A stretch of 64,000 nucleotides of DNA, from assembly GCF_002549795.1 (NCBI RefSeq), contig NZ_CP021435.1:2542001-2606000 (forward strand), read 5' to 3'. Within the stretch, counting starts at the first letter, position 1. Each line of letters begins with the position of its first letter. This DNA comes from Halomonas beimenensis. GTDB lineage: Bacteria > Pseudomonadota > Gammaproteobacteria > Pseudomonadales > Halomonadaceae. This document shows positions 54,906 to 63,401 of the stretch, piece after piece. Both the position numbers and the translations under genes were made by a program. Below the pieces are notes generated by a model. The model was given only the letters and a program-made list of their open reading frames with translations. It ran no database searches and was not told the origin of the DNA.

Positions 54906-56084
54906 ATGTCAACCGATACGCCCCGGCAACTGCTCGGCGGCCTTTCCGCCGCCGACTTCCTGCGCGAGCACTGGCAGCGCCAGCCGCTGCTGATCCGCGG
55001 GGCCTTCCCCGACTTCGAGAGCCCGCTGTCCCCCGACGAGCTGGCGGGACTGGCCTGCGAGGACAACGTCGAGGCCCGCCTGGTCGAGGAACGCGGCCCC
55101 GAGGGTCCCTGGCAGGTCAGCCACGGTCCCTTCGACGAGGCGACCTTCGCCCGGCTGCCTGAGCGCGACTGGACCCTGCTGGTCCAGGCCGTGGACCACT
55201 ACGTGCCCGAGGTGGCGGCGCTGCTCGAGGCCTTCACCTTCCTGCCCCGCTGGCGGCTGGACGACATCATGGTCAGCTACGCCCCGCCGGGAGGCAGCGT
55301 CGGCCCCCACGTCGATCAGTACGACGTCTTCCTGCTCCAGGCCAGCGGCCGGCGGCGCTGGCAGCTCGGCGGCAAGGTTCCCGACGACGCCCCCATCCTC
55401 GCCGGCATCGACCTGCGCATCCTCGAGACCTTCGAGGTGGAGGCCGGACAGGACTGGACCCTGGAGCCGGGCGACATGCTCTACCTGCCGCCGGGCTGGG
55501 CGCATCATGGCGTCAGCCAGTCCGAGGACTGCATGACCTTCTCGGTGGGCTTCCGCGCGCCCTCGGCCGACGAGGCCGTCACCTCCTTCGCCGACTACAT
55601 CGGCGAGCAGCTTCCCCCCTCGCGCCGCTACGCGGATGCCGGCATGGTGCCGCCCGACGACCCGGCCGAGCTCGACGACGCGGCGCTCGCCCGCATGCGG
55701 GCACTGATCCTGGAGACCCTGGATGACCCGGCCCAGCTGGCCCAGTGGTTCGGCCGAGTGATGACCCAGCCCAAGTACGTCGACCAGCTGGTGCCCACGG
55801 AGACGCCCACCGACCCCGAGGCGCTTGTCGCCGCACTACAGGAGGGCGAGGTCCTGGAGCGCAGCCCCGGCTCGCGCTTCGCCTGGCGCCTCCGCGAGGA
55901 TGGCCAAGCCACGCTGTTCGCCGACGGCGACGGCATGGAATGCTCGCCGGGCCTGGCCCGGGCACTGGCCGGCCCGCAACCGATCGACGTCGACATGCTG
56001 ATCCATCACGAGGCCCCGGCCATCCTGGCCCGGCTGTTCGACGCCGGCAGCCTCGGCTGGCCCTGGGACGACGAGGAGGAATGA
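54906..56084 (+). CDS. roxA: Ribosomal protein uL16 arginine hydroxylase RoxA (YcfD)
   Basis: This 392-residue protein matches YcfD/RoxA, a JmjC-type Fe(II)/2-oxoglutarate oxygenase that hydroxylates Arg81 of ribosomal protein L16. The metal-binding HxD is in VGPHVDQYDVFLLQ (about 135-148) and the distal histidine in GWAHHGVSQ (about 197-205). LREHWQRQPLLIRGAF (about 19-34) is the usual start of the cupin. The C-terminal winged-helix-like domain completes the family length. It lies 3 bp before the GNAT gene and probably drives it. Confidence 0.93.
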   Translation: MSTDTPRQLLGGLSAADFLREHWQRQPLLIRGAFPDFESPLSPDELAGLACEDNVEARLVEERGPEGPWQVSHGPFDEATFARLPERDWTLLVQAVDHYVPEVAALLEAFTFLPRWRLDDIMVSYAPPGGSVGPHVDQYDVFLLQASGRRRWQLGGKVPDDAPILAGIDLRILETFEVEAGQDWTLEPGDMLYLPPGWAHHGVSQSEDCMTFSVGFRAPSADEAVTSFADYIGEQLPPSRRYADAGMVPPDDPAELDDAALARMRALILETLDDPAQLAQWFGRVMTQPKYVDQLVPTETPTDPEALVAALQEGEVLERSPGSRFAWRLREDGQATLFADGDGMECSPGLARALAGPQPIDVDMLIHHEAPAILARLFDAGSLGWPWDDEEE

Positions 56085-56087
56085 CAC

Positions 56088-56519
56088 ATGAAGAGCGCCA
56101 CCGAGATCCGCGAGGGGGACTGGGCCACACTGGGCACTCAGGCCTCGGAGATTCGTCGCCTCGTCTTCATCGAGGAGCAGCGCGTCCCACGGGAGGAAGA
56201 GTGGGACGGCCTTGACGACCAGAGCACCCACTTCCTGGCAGTGCTCGACGGCGTCGCCATCGGCACCGCCCGCCTGCTGCCCGATGGGCATATCGGCCGG
56301 GTCGCGGTGCTCCCCGTCCATCGCGGTGCCGGCATCGGCGTGGCGCTGATGGAGGCGGCGATCGCCGCCGCCCGGCGCCAGGGCTTCGCCCGGGTGGAAC
56401 TCGCCGCCCAGACTCACGCCCTGGCCTTCTACGAACGGCTGGGCTTCCTTCCCCAGGGCGAGACCTTCATGGAGGCGGGAATTCCGCACCGCAACATGGT
56501 GCGCCGGTTCGACGACTGA
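56088..56519 (+). CDS. GNAT family N-acetyltransferase (ElaA-like)
   Basis: The 143-residue protein has the GNAT fold: RRLVFIEEQRVPREEEWD near residues 23-40, then IGRVAVLPVHRGAGIGVALM (about 68-87) with the acetyl-CoA pyrophosphate loop R-G-A-G-I-G, and LAAQTHALAFYERLGFLPQG (about 105-124). It belongs to the YjcF/ElaA-type group of unknown substrate. It follows roxA by 3 bp, as is frequent in this clade. Confidence 0.88.
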   Translation: MKSATEIREGDWATLGTQASEIRRLVFIEEQRVPREEEWDGLDDQSTHFLAVLDGVAIGTARLLPDGHIGRVAVLPVHRGAGIGVALMEAAIAAARRQGFARVELAAQTHALAFYERLGFLPQGETFMEAGIPHRNMVRRFDD

Positions 56520-56547
56520 GCCGCCCTCCCATCCCCTCTCCAGGAAA

Positions 56548-56592
56548 CCCGACTACAGGAATCGCCCCCCAGCCCGCTTTCCTGTAGTCGGG
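56548..56592 (+). repeat. 14-bp inverted repeat after the GNAT gene
   Basis: CCCGACTACAGGAA and TTCCTGTAGTCGGG flank a 17-nt loop. It may act as the terminator for roxA-GNAT and resembles dispersed TGTAGTCGGG elements, as in the REP-like site near 19731. The rest of the 380-bp gap before aceA holds the palindrome at 56631 and the aceA leader. Confidence 0.75.
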
Positions 56593-56630
56593 CTACAACG
56601 CTCCCTGCCCCCAAGGATCAATTGTTGTCC

Positions 56631-56644
56631 CCCGCCATGGCGGG
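56631..56644 (+). promoter_or_regulatory. Palindromic operator candidate upstream of aceA
   Basis: CCCGCCATGGCGGG is a perfect 14-bp palindrome 256 bp upstream of aceA, between TTGTTG (56623-56628) and CATAGT (56646-56651), which could be -35 and -10 elements. A second weak promoter pair, CTGACA and CATAAG 17 bp apart, is at 56775-56803. Regulation by a specific factor is not readable. Confidence 0.35.
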
Positions 56645-56899
56645 CCATAGTGACTACCAAGACGAGCGGGGAGCGCAACGGGTCAAACGCTTGTTCATGT
56701 AGTCGAGACTCTCCTCCCCAGCTCGCCGGGGTTCGACCAAGGCCCTAGAGACAGGCCCGGTAATGCGGACGAACCTGACAAGACTTCGCAGATGCAGCAT
56801 AAGGCTTTGCCGAATGATGCAGCCGGCGATTCCCGCGGGGGCAATGCCGACCCAGGACGGCAGCGCCGACGAGACTTCCAAGCGAGAGAGGATGGCCCC

Positions 56900-58498
56900 A
56901 TGGCAGCATTCAACGACGAACTCAAGACCCTGGCCCAGCTGCGCGAGGCCCAACGCGGCAAGTGGGACAACATCGATCCGGAGCATGCGGCCCGCATGCG
57001 GGTGCAGAACCGCTTCCACACCGGCCTGGACATCGCCCGCTATACCGCCAAGATCATGCGCGAGGACATGGCCGCCTATGACGCCGACAGCGCCCAGTAC
57101 ACCCAGTCGCTCGGCTGCTGGCACGGCTTCATCGGTCAGCAGAAGCTGATCTCCATCAAGAAGCATTTCGGCACCACCAAGCGTCGTTACCTCTACCTCT
57201 CCGGCTGGATGGTCGCCGCGCTGCGCTCCGAGTTCGGCCCGCTGCCCGACCAGTCCATGCACGAGAAGACCAGCGTGCCTGCCCTGATCGAGGAGCTCTA
57301 CACCTTCCTGCGCCAGGCCGACACCTGGGAGCTCAACCACCTCTTCCGCGACCTGGAGGAGGCCAAGAAGGCCGGTGACCAGGCCAAGGCCGACGAGCTC
57401 GTGGCCAGGATCGACAACCACGAGACCCACGTGGTGCCGATCATCGCCGACATCGACGCCGGCTTCGGCAACGCCGAGGCGACCTACCTGCTGGCCAAGA
57501 AGATGATCGAGGCGGGCGCCTGCTGCATCCAGATCGAGAACCAGGTCTCCGACGAGAAGCAGTGCGGCCACCAGGACGGCAAGGTCACCGTGCCCCACGA
57601 GGACTTCATCGCCAAGATCAACGCCGTGCGCTATGCCTTCCTGGAGCTCGGGGTCGAGGACGGCGTCATCGTCGCCCGCACCGACTCCCTGGGCGCCGGC
57701 CTGACCCAGAAGATCGCCGTGACCAACGAACCGGGCGACCTGGGCGACCAGTACAACAGCTACCTGGACGGCGACGAGATCACCTCGGCCGCCGACATCG
57801 ACAACGGCGACGTGGTCATCAAGCAGAACGGCAAGCTGGTCAAGGTCAAGCGCCTGGCCTCCGGCCTCTACCAGTTCAAGCCGGGCACCGGCGAGGACCG
57901 GGTGGTGCTGGACTGCATCACCAGCCTGCAGAACGGCGCCGACCTGCTGTGGATCGAGACCGAGAAGCCCCACGTCGGCCAGATCGCCGGCATGGTCAAC
58001 CGCATCCGCGAGGTCTGCCCGGACGCCAAGCTGGTCTACAACAACTCGCCGTCCTTCAACTGGACCCTGAACTTCCGCCAGCAGGTGTTCGATGCCTGGG
58101 AGGCCGAGGGCCGAGACGTCAGCGCCTACGACCGTGCCGACCTGATGAACGCCAAGTACGACGACACCGAACTGGCCGCCCAGGCCGACGAGTGGACTCG
58201 CAACTTCCAGCGCGACGCCTCACGGGAGGCCGGCATCTTCCACCACCTCATCACCCTGCCGACCTACCACACCGCGGCCCTGTCCACCGACAACCTGGCC
58301 AAGGGCTACTTCGGCGACGAGGGCATGCTGGCCTACGTGGCGGGCGTCCAGCGCCGCGAGATCCGCGAGGGCATCGCCACCGTCAAGCACCAGGACATGG
58401 CCGGCTCCAACATCGGTGACGACCACAAGGAGTTCTTCCATGGCGAGGCGGCCCTCAAGGCCGGCGGCAAGGACAACACCATGAACCAGTTCGGCTGA
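56900..58498 (+). CDS. aceA: Isocitrate lyase AceA (long form)
   Basis: AceA splits isocitrate into glyoxylate and succinate in the glyoxylate shunt. The 532-residue protein is the long form seen in Pseudomonas and relatives. It has LGCWHGFIGQQKLISIKKHF (about 71-90), PIIADIDAGFGNAEATYLL (about 179-197), the catalytic cysteine in EKQCGHQDGKV (about 217-227), VARTDSLGAGLTQKIAV and a C-terminus FHGEAALKAGGKDNTMNQFG. The ATG at 56900 (MAAFNDELKT) is the family start. A T-rich terminator follows. Confidence 0.95.
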   Translation: MAAFNDELKTLAQLREAQRGKWDNIDPEHAARMRVQNRFHTGLDIARYTAKIMREDMAAYDADSAQYTQSLGCWHGFIGQQKLISIKKHFGTTKRRYLYLSGWMVAALRSEFGPLPDQSMHEKTSVPALIEELYTFLRQADTWELNHLFRDLEEAKKAGDQAKADELVARIDNHETHVVPIIADIDAGFGNAEATYLLAKKMIEAGACCIQIENQVSDEKQCGHQDGKVTVPHEDFIAKINAVRYAFLELGVEDGVIVARTDSLGAGLTQKIAVTNEPGDLGDQYNSYLDGDEITSAADIDNGDVVIKQNGKLVKVKRLASGLYQFKPGTGEDRVVLDCITSLQNGADLLWIETEKPHVGQIAGMVNRIREVCPDAKLVYNNSPSFNWTLNFRQQVFDAWEAEGRDVSAYDRADLMNAKYDDTELAAQADEWTRNFQRDASREAGIFHHLITLPTYHTAALSTDNLAKGYFGDEGMLAYVAGVQRREIREGIATVKHQDMAGSNIGDDHKEFFHGEAALKAGGKDNTMNQFG

Positions 58499-58530
58499 TC
58501 GACGTCCAAGTTCGCAAGACTGGAACCCTT

Positions 58531-58555
58531 GGGGAGGCCCGGCCTCCCCTTTTTT
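58531..58555 (+). terminator. Terminator after aceA
   Basis: An 8-bp stem (GGGGAGGC/GCCTCCCC) with a CCG loop followed by TTTTTT, 32 bp past the aceA stop. Confidence 0.9.
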
Positions 58556-58639
58556 CGTTGGCGGTTCGCCTGTCTACACTAGGAGCCTGTCGAGCTTAAC
58601 GCTGATCGACTACGAATCCCGGGCTTTCGGCCGACGTCA

Positions 58640-58687
58640 TTCGATCCATGTCGTGAAATCGCGCGCTATGCGCCTCAATGGATCGAA
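58640..58687 (-). repeat. Inverted repeat in the aceA-slyB gap, possible IS remnant
   Basis: TTCGATCCAT and ATGGATCGAA flank a 28-nt loop with an inner GCGC...GCGC pair. The nearby sequence AGGAGCCTGTCGAGCTTAAC (58580-58599) looks like an IS end, and a minus-strand fragment resembles a transposase tail. The 330-bp gap from 58499 holds this, the aceA terminator and the slyB leader, with no gene I can support. Confidence 0.35.
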
Positions 58688-58828
58688 CAATTTGACTCGA
58701 AATCCGTGATTCTCGTGACGACCGGTCAAACCCGACAGGCGCCGGGGGCGTCGGTCTCGCCCCTGGGGCTTTCGCCGACACCCCATCTCGGAATGGCGCG
58801 ACGCGCCGATGACGCCAAGGAGGTCTGC

Positions 58829-59296
58829 ATGAAACGTCTTCTCCCCGTCCTGGTCATGGCCAGCCTGACCCTCGCCGGCTGTGCCAACACCGCGCCCTAT
58901 TCGGGCAACGTCTACACCGGCAACCAGGCCAAGACCGCCCAGAGCGTGTCCTTCGGTACCATCACCGCACTGCGGCGCGTCCAGATCCAGGCCGACAGCC
59001 GGGCCGGCGGCATCCTCGGTTCGGGCGGCGGCGCGGTCATCGGCGGCATGCTCGGCAATCAGATCGGGGGCGGCTCGGGACGCGAACTCGCCACCGTGGC
59101 CGGCGTCATCGGCGGTGCCGTCGCCGGCACCAAGATCGAGGAAACCACCAACCGCATCCCTGCCTGGGAGATCGAGGTGCGCAAGGACACCGGCCAGACG
59201 GTGGTGGTGGTGCAGAAGGCCGACCAGGCCTTCCAGGTGGGCCAGCGAGTCCGTCTGGTGGGCAGCGGCAGCCGGGTCAGCGTGGTGCCCTACTGA
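58829..59296 (+). CDS. slyB: SlyB-like outer-membrane lipoprotein
   Basis: The 155-residue precursor has a lipoprotein signal ending in LTLAGC, lipidated at Cys18. A glycine-zipper region follows (GGILGSGGGAVIGGMLGNQIGGGSGRELATVAG, discussed by position: about residues 60-92), then a C-terminal IEVRKDTGQTVVVVQ strand pair. This is the SlyB/Pcp (17-kDa surface antigen) family. SlyB proteins stabilise outer-membrane proteins under stress in E. coli. AAGGAGG supports the start. A strong terminator follows. Confidence 0.9.
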   Translation: MKRLLPVLVMASLTLAGCANTAPYSGNVYTGNQAKTAQSVSFGTITALRRVQIQADSRAGGILGSGGGAVIGGMLGNQIGGGSGRELATVAGVIGGAVAGTKIEETTNRIPAWEIEVRKDTGQTVVVVQKADQAFQVGQRVRLVGSGSRVSVVPY

Positions 59297-59320
59297 CCCC
59301 GGGCTGCACGACGAGCAAAC

Positions 59321-59352
59321 GAAAGGCCCGCGGCTTGCACCGCGGGCCTTTC
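59321..59352. terminator. Bidirectional terminator between slyB and the membrane protein gene
   Basis: A 13-bp perfect stem (GAAAGGCCCGCGG/CCGCGGGCCTTTC) with a 6-nt loop between convergent genes. Confidence 0.85.
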
Positions 59353-59372
59353 GCCTGGGGCTTCAAGACCGC

Positions 59373-59648
59373 TCAGTGAGCCTTGCGCAGGGCCCAGCAC
59401 ACCAGCTTGCCGCCGATGAAGGCGATCAGGCCGATGAGGATCAGGGTGAGCAGCAGGTCCACCGGCTGGACGATGGCCGTGGCCACGAGCACCGCGATGG
59501 CCGGGCACCAGACCCAACGGTCGTCCTCGCTGCGCAGGACGGCCGGCAGCAGGGCGTCGAGGGCGCCGCTGACGCTGGCCTCCCAACGGTTCAGGCACAG
59601 GAAGAGAATCACGGCGAAGGCGATCAACCAGATCACGGTCACGGTCAT
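59373..59648 (-). CDS. Small membrane protein of unknown function
   Basis: I do not recognise this 91-residue protein. It has an N-terminal transmembrane helix (about 3-19, VTVIWLIAFAVILFLCL), a loop with RWEASVSGALDALLPAVLRSEDDRW, and two more hydrophobic segments (about 47-60 and 63-83) ending LVCWALRKAH. GGAG 8 nt before the ATG at 59648 supports the start. It stands alone, convergent with slyB; coding quality matches its neighbours. Confidence 0.7.
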   Translation of the reverse strand: MTVTVIWLIAFAVILFLCLNRWEASVSGALDALLPAVLRSEDDRWVWCPAIAVLVATAIVQPVDLLLTLILIGLIAFIGGKLVCWALRKAH

Positions 59649-59853
59649 GGCGGTCTCCAGCAAGGGAAATGACGGGGTGGGAAAGCTGTGCCGAAAGGGT
59701 ATCCCCGCCGGCCTGGCCACGCAACCACGCCGACCGACGTGAACGAGGCTCAGCCAGGCCGCGCACAAGCTGAAAAATGTCGTGCTGCTCCTGACAGCTC
59801 CCCGGATGCCACGTTACCATGACCTCTTACATGCACTCACCAAAGGTTCATCA

Positions 59854-60336
59854 ATGCAGATCGCGCAGAATTCCGTTGTCGCCTTCCACTACACCCTGAC
59901 CAACGATGCAGGTGAAGTGCTGGACAGCTCGGAAGGCCGTGAGCCGCTGACCTATCTCCACGGCGCCGGCAACATCATTCCGGGTCTCGAGAAGGAAATG
60001 GAAGGTCGTACGGCAGGCGACAAGCTCCAGGCGAAGGTCGCCCCGGAAGAGGGCTACGGCGAGGTTCAGCCGCAGCTCGTGCAGGAAGTCCCGCGGGATG
60101 CCTTCCAGGGCGTCGAGAGCGTGGAGCCCGGCATGCAGTTCCAGGCCCAGACCCAGGGCGGTCCGCTGATGGTCACCGTGACCAAGGTCGAGGGCGACAC
60201 CGTCACCGTCGACGGCAACCACCCGCTGGCCGGCCAGACCCTGAACTTCGACGTCGAGATCGCCGAGGTCCGCGAAGCCAGCCAGGAAGAGATCGAGCAC
60301 GGCCATGTCCACGGCGAGGGCGGCCACGAGCACTGA
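59854..60336 (+). CDS. SlyD-like FKBP-type peptidyl-prolyl isomerase
   Basis: The 160-residue protein is an FKBP with the insert-in-flap layout of SlyD. The FKBP half has VAFHYTLTNDAGEVLDSSEG (about 9-28), LTYLHGAGNIIPGLEKEMEG (about 32-51), then the IF chaperone domain (about 70-128) and the return strand LNFDVEIAEVREA. The tail HGHVHGEGGHEH is histidine-rich but short compared with the metal-binding tail of E. coli SlyD, so nickel handling is possible but weaker. A terminator follows. Confidence 0.92.
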   Translation: MQIAQNSVVAFHYTLTNDAGEVLDSSEGREPLTYLHGAGNIIPGLEKEMEGRTAGDKLQAKVAPEEGYGEVQPQLVQEVPRDAFQGVESVEPGMQFQAQTQGGPLMVTVTKVEGDTVTVDGNHPLAGQTLNFDVEIAEVREASQEEIEHGHVHGEGGHEH

Positions 60337-60367
60337 ACGCTCACCGGCACCGTCCCAGGACGCCAGA

Positions 60368-60393
60368 GGGCAGCCCATCGGGCTGCCCTTTTT
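60368..60393 (+). terminator. Terminator after the SlyD-like gene
   Basis: A 9-bp perfect stem (GGGCAGCCC/GGGCTGCCC) with an ATC loop and TTTTT. Confidence 0.92.
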
Positions 60394-60410
60394 CGTGCCC
60401 GCGCCAAGGC

Positions 60411-61040
60411 TCAGCGGGTGCCGGGCGGCAGGGCCCTAAGGGTGAGATAGCCGCCCCAGAGTCGGGTGGCCGTGGTGACCAGGCAGGCCGCGGCGAAGCC
60501 AAGGGCCAGGACCGGAAACTGGGCGGGCCACAGGCAGAACGCCACCAGCGCCAGGACGGTCTCGGTGCCCTCGGTGAGCCCGTGCAGGTAGTAGAAGGCC
60601 TTCTGCTGGAAATGCGGTCGGTTGAGGTCATGCCGCGCGGCCATGATGGCGAAGGCCAGAAAGGAGGTCCCCGTGCCGATGAAGGCGAACAGCAGCACGG
60701 CGGCCGCCAGGGCGTTGGCCGCCGGATCCGCCAGGGCGAAGCCCAGCACCACGCCGGCGTAGAAGACGAAGTCCAGGCCGATGTCGAGAAAGCCCCCCGC
60801 GTCGGTGGCGGTGCGGGTCAACCGCGCCAGGGCCCCGTCCAGGCCGTCGCCCAGGCGATTGAGCAGGATCGCCGCCAGGGCCCCGCCATAGGCCTCCAGG
60901 GCCAGCAGCGGCAGGGCCAGGAGGCCGATCGCGAAGGCCGCGATCGTCACCTGGTCGGGGCGCACCCCGGCGTTCGCCAGCCGGCCGGCCAGGCGCAGCA
61001 GAGGTTTCTGGGTCAGGGGCATGGTCCAACGGTCGAGCAT
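60411..61040 (-). CDS. CDP-alcohol phosphatidyltransferase family protein
   Basis: The 209-residue membrane protein has the CDP-alcohol phosphotransferase signature D-x2-D-G-x2-A-R-x8-G-x3-D-x3-D: it starts at GDGLDGALAR (about residues 63-72) and ends at GGFLDIGLDF (about 82-91). Six hydrophobic segments surround it. Typical members make phosphatidylglycerol phosphate, phosphatidylserine or similar lipids; this distinct group (starting MLDRWTMPLTQKPL) has no assigned product. It starts 13 bp after the stop of the VTT-oxidoreductase gene, suggesting a membrane-linked operon. Confidence 0.88.
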   Translation of the reverse strand: MLDRWTMPLTQKPLLRLAGRLANAGVRPDQVTIAAFAIGLLALPLLALEAYGGALAAILLNRLGDGLDGALARLTRTATDAGGFLDIGLDFVFYAGVVLGFALADPAANALAAAVLLFAFIGTGTSFLAFAIMAARHDLNRPHFQQKAFYYLHGLTEGTETVLALVAFCLWPAQFPVLALGFAAACLVTTATRLWGGYLTLRALPPGTR

Positions 61041-61053
61041 CCTGGTCCCTCGT

Positions 61054-63261
61054 TCAGCGCAGCGGGCGATCCGCCCCGGTAGTGCGGGAAGCCGGACCGG
61101 GATCGGCGACGCCCTGGCCCCGCCGCCAGGCGAAGTAGCGGGCCAGCCAGCCCAGCAGGCGCTCCGGCTTGTGGGCATTCTTCCAGACCCCGGCGGTGGC
61201 CTTCACCGCCTCGGCGCGGGTCGGATAGGGATGGACGGTGCCGAGCAGCTTGTTCAGCCCGATCCCCCGGGTCATCGCCAGGGTGAACTCGGCGAGCATC
61301 TCACCCGCCTCGGCGCCCACCAGACTGGCCCCGAGGATACGATCCTTGCCGGGCACGGTCAGCACCTTGACGAAGCCGTCCCGCTGGCCCTCGGCGATGG
61401 CACGATCCAGATCGGCCAGGGAGTAGCGGGTGACCTCGAAGGCGATCCCCTGCGCCATGGCCTCGCGTTCGTTCAGGCCGACGCGGGCCACCTCCGGATC
61501 GGTGAAGGTCACCGCGGGCATCGCCCGGTAGCTGACCCGAAAGCGCTTGAGCTCCCCGAACAGCGCATTGACCGTGGCATGCCAGGCCTGGTGAGCACTG
61601 GCGTGAGTCAACTGGTAGGGGCCGGCGACGTCGCCACAGGCCCAGACGTTGGGCAGCACCGACTGCAGGGTCTCGTCCACGGCCAGGGTGCCGTCGGCGC
61701 GGGTCTCCACGCCCAGGGCCTCGAGGCCCAGGCCCTCGACGTTGGCGCGCCGCCCCACCGCCACCAGCAGGCGATCGAAGGGCAGCAAGACGGTGGCCTC
61801 GCCATCGTCGACCTCCAGGGCGTGACCGCCGCCCTCGACCTGGACCACCCTTTGCGCCCGGCTGTCCAGGTGCAGGGCGACGCCCTCCTCGCGCAGCCGG
61901 GCCTCGACCTCGCCGGCCACGTCGGCGTCCTCCCGGGGCAGCAGTTGTCCGCCCATCTCCACCAGGGTCACGCGGCTGCCCAGTCGGGCGAAGCTCTGGC
62001 CCAGTTCGCAGCCGATGGGGCCGCCTCCCAGGACCAGCAGGCGCTCGGGCAGGGTCTCCAGCGACCAGAGGTTATCCGAAGTCAGCACCTCGACGGCCTC
62101 CAGCCCCGGTAGCGGGGGAATCCAGGGCGAGGCACCGCTGGCGATGATGACGTGGCGGGCGGTGATCACTCGCTCGCCGACCCGCACCCGCCAGGGATCC
62201 TCCAACCGGGCCTCCCCGGCGATCACGTCCACGCCCAGCGCCTCGTAGCGCTCCCGGCTGTCGTGGGGCTCGATCCCGCGGATGGCGCCGCGAACATGCT
62301 CCATGACCGCGGCGAAATCCACCTCGGGCTCGCCGGCCGAGATCCCGTAGCGCGGCGCCCGGCGGATCTCGTTGGCCACCCGGGCCGCCCGGATCAGCGC
62401 CTTGGAGGGCACGCAGCCGGTGTTCAGGCAATCGCCCCCCAGCTTGCCACGCTCCACCAGGGCCACCCGGGCCCGAACCGCGGCGGCGATATAGCTGGCC
62501 ACCAGGCCCGCCGAACCGCCCCCGATCACCACCAGGTCGTGGTCGAAGCGGCGGGGGCGCCCGAAGCGCCGTGCCAGCCGCCGCCGCTTGGCCACCGCCA
62601 CCAGCGTCTTGGCCACCCAGGGGAAGAGGCCGATCAGCACGAAGGAGCCGATCAGGCCCGGCGACAGGATCCCGGCCAGGGACTGCAGCTGCCCCAGCTC
62701 GCGGCCGGCGTTCACGTAGACGGCGGTGCCCGGCAGCATGCCCAGTTGGCTGACCCAGTAGAAGGTGGTCAGGCGCATGCGCGTCAGTCCCATCACCAGG
62801 TTGATGACGAAGAAGGGAAAGATGGGGATCAGGCGCAGGGTGAACAGGTAGAAGGGCCCTTCCCGGCGGATGCCGGCGTTGATCCGCGCCAGCTGGGCGG
62901 CAAAGCGCCGCTCCAGGGGCTCCCGGGCGATGGTCCGGGCGATGAGGGCGGCCAGGGTGGCCCCGAGGGTGCTGGCGAAGGAGATCAGCACGAGCCCCCA
63001 GCCGAAACCGAACAGGGCCCCGCCCAGCAGGGTCAGCAGCGTCGCCCCGGGCAGCGACAGCGCCGCCATCAGCACGTAGATCAGGAAGAAGCCTCCGGCC
63101 ACGGTCGCCGGCCTCTCGGCCAGCCATGCCTGGAAGCGCACCTGCTCGGCCTTGAGGTTGTCCAGGGTCAGCGCCTGATCGGCGCCGGAGAGGAAGAAGG
63201 CGGCGAAGGCCAGGGCGATGAGGCACAGCAGCAGCAGGCGTCGCTTGGTCAAGTCGGTCAC
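61054..63261 (-). CDS. VTT-membrane domain fused to a mercuric-reductase-like flavoprotein
   Basis: The product has two parts. The N-terminal about 220 residues are a TVP38/TMEM64 (VTT, DedA-like) membrane domain with AALSLPGATLLTLLGGALFG and FTLRLIPIFPFFVINLVMG. The C-terminal about 490 residues are a class I pyridine-nucleotide disulfide oxidoreductase: FAD motif VVIGGGSAGLVASY, redox pair in GGDCLNTGCVPSKAL, NAD motif LVLGGGPIGCELG, FAD motif NVWACGDVAGP and the dimer-interface TVHPYPTRAE. Fusions of this kind are annotated in halomonads and pseudomonads, without an assigned reaction. The start is uncertain: a GTG at 63261 is given, a TTG at 63252 is better spaced from AGGGAG. It is read with the lipid transferase downstream. 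Confidence 0.85.
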   Translation of the reverse strand: MTDLTKRRLLLLCLIALAFAAFFLSGADQALTLDNLKAEQVRFQAWLAERPATVAGGFFLIYVLMAALSLPGATLLTLLGGALFGFGWGLVLISFASTLGATLAALIARTIAREPLERRFAAQLARINAGIRREGPFYLFTLRLIPIFPFFVINLVMGLTRMRLTTFYWVSQLGMLPGTAVYVNAGRELGQLQSLAGILSPGLIGSFVLIGLFPWVAKTLVAVAKRRRLARRFGRPRRFDHDLVVIGGGSAGLVASYIAAAVRARVALVERGKLGGDCLNTGCVPSKALIRAARVANEIRRAPRYGISAGEPEVDFAAVMEHVRGAIRGIEPHDSRERYEALGVDVIAGEARLEDPWRVRVGERVITARHVIIASGASPWIPPLPGLEAVEVLTSDNLWSLETLPERLLVLGGGPIGCELGQSFARLGSRVTLVEMGGQLLPREDADVAGEVEARLREEGVALHLDSRAQRVVQVEGGGHALEVDDGEATVLLPFDRLLVAVGRRANVEGLGLEALGVETRADGTLAVDETLQSVLPNVWACGDVAGPYQLTHASAHQAWHATVNALFGELKRFRVSYRAMPAVTFTDPEVARVGLNEREAMAQGIAFEVTRYSLADLDRAIAEGQRDGFVKVLTVPGKDRILGASLVGAEAGEMLAEFTLAMTRGIGLNKLLGTVHPYPTRAEAVKATAGVWKNAHKPERLLGWLARYFAWRRGQGVADPGPASRTTGADRPLR

Positions 63262-63401
63262 TCCCTGTGGTCGCGAGTCGGTGTCGGCCTTGAGTCGGGT
63301 CCGTGGCGACAACCTTACAGCCTTGTCCAGGCTCGGGTTGTAAGGATCCGGGCATCCGTTGGACTATAGGAAAGTACATCCCTTCGAGGAGGAGCAACAC
63401 C

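Noticed and set aside
58596..58781. 61-codon minus-strand frame between aceA and slyB
   Set aside because: Overlaps an inverted repeat and has no start context; at most a transposase fragment.
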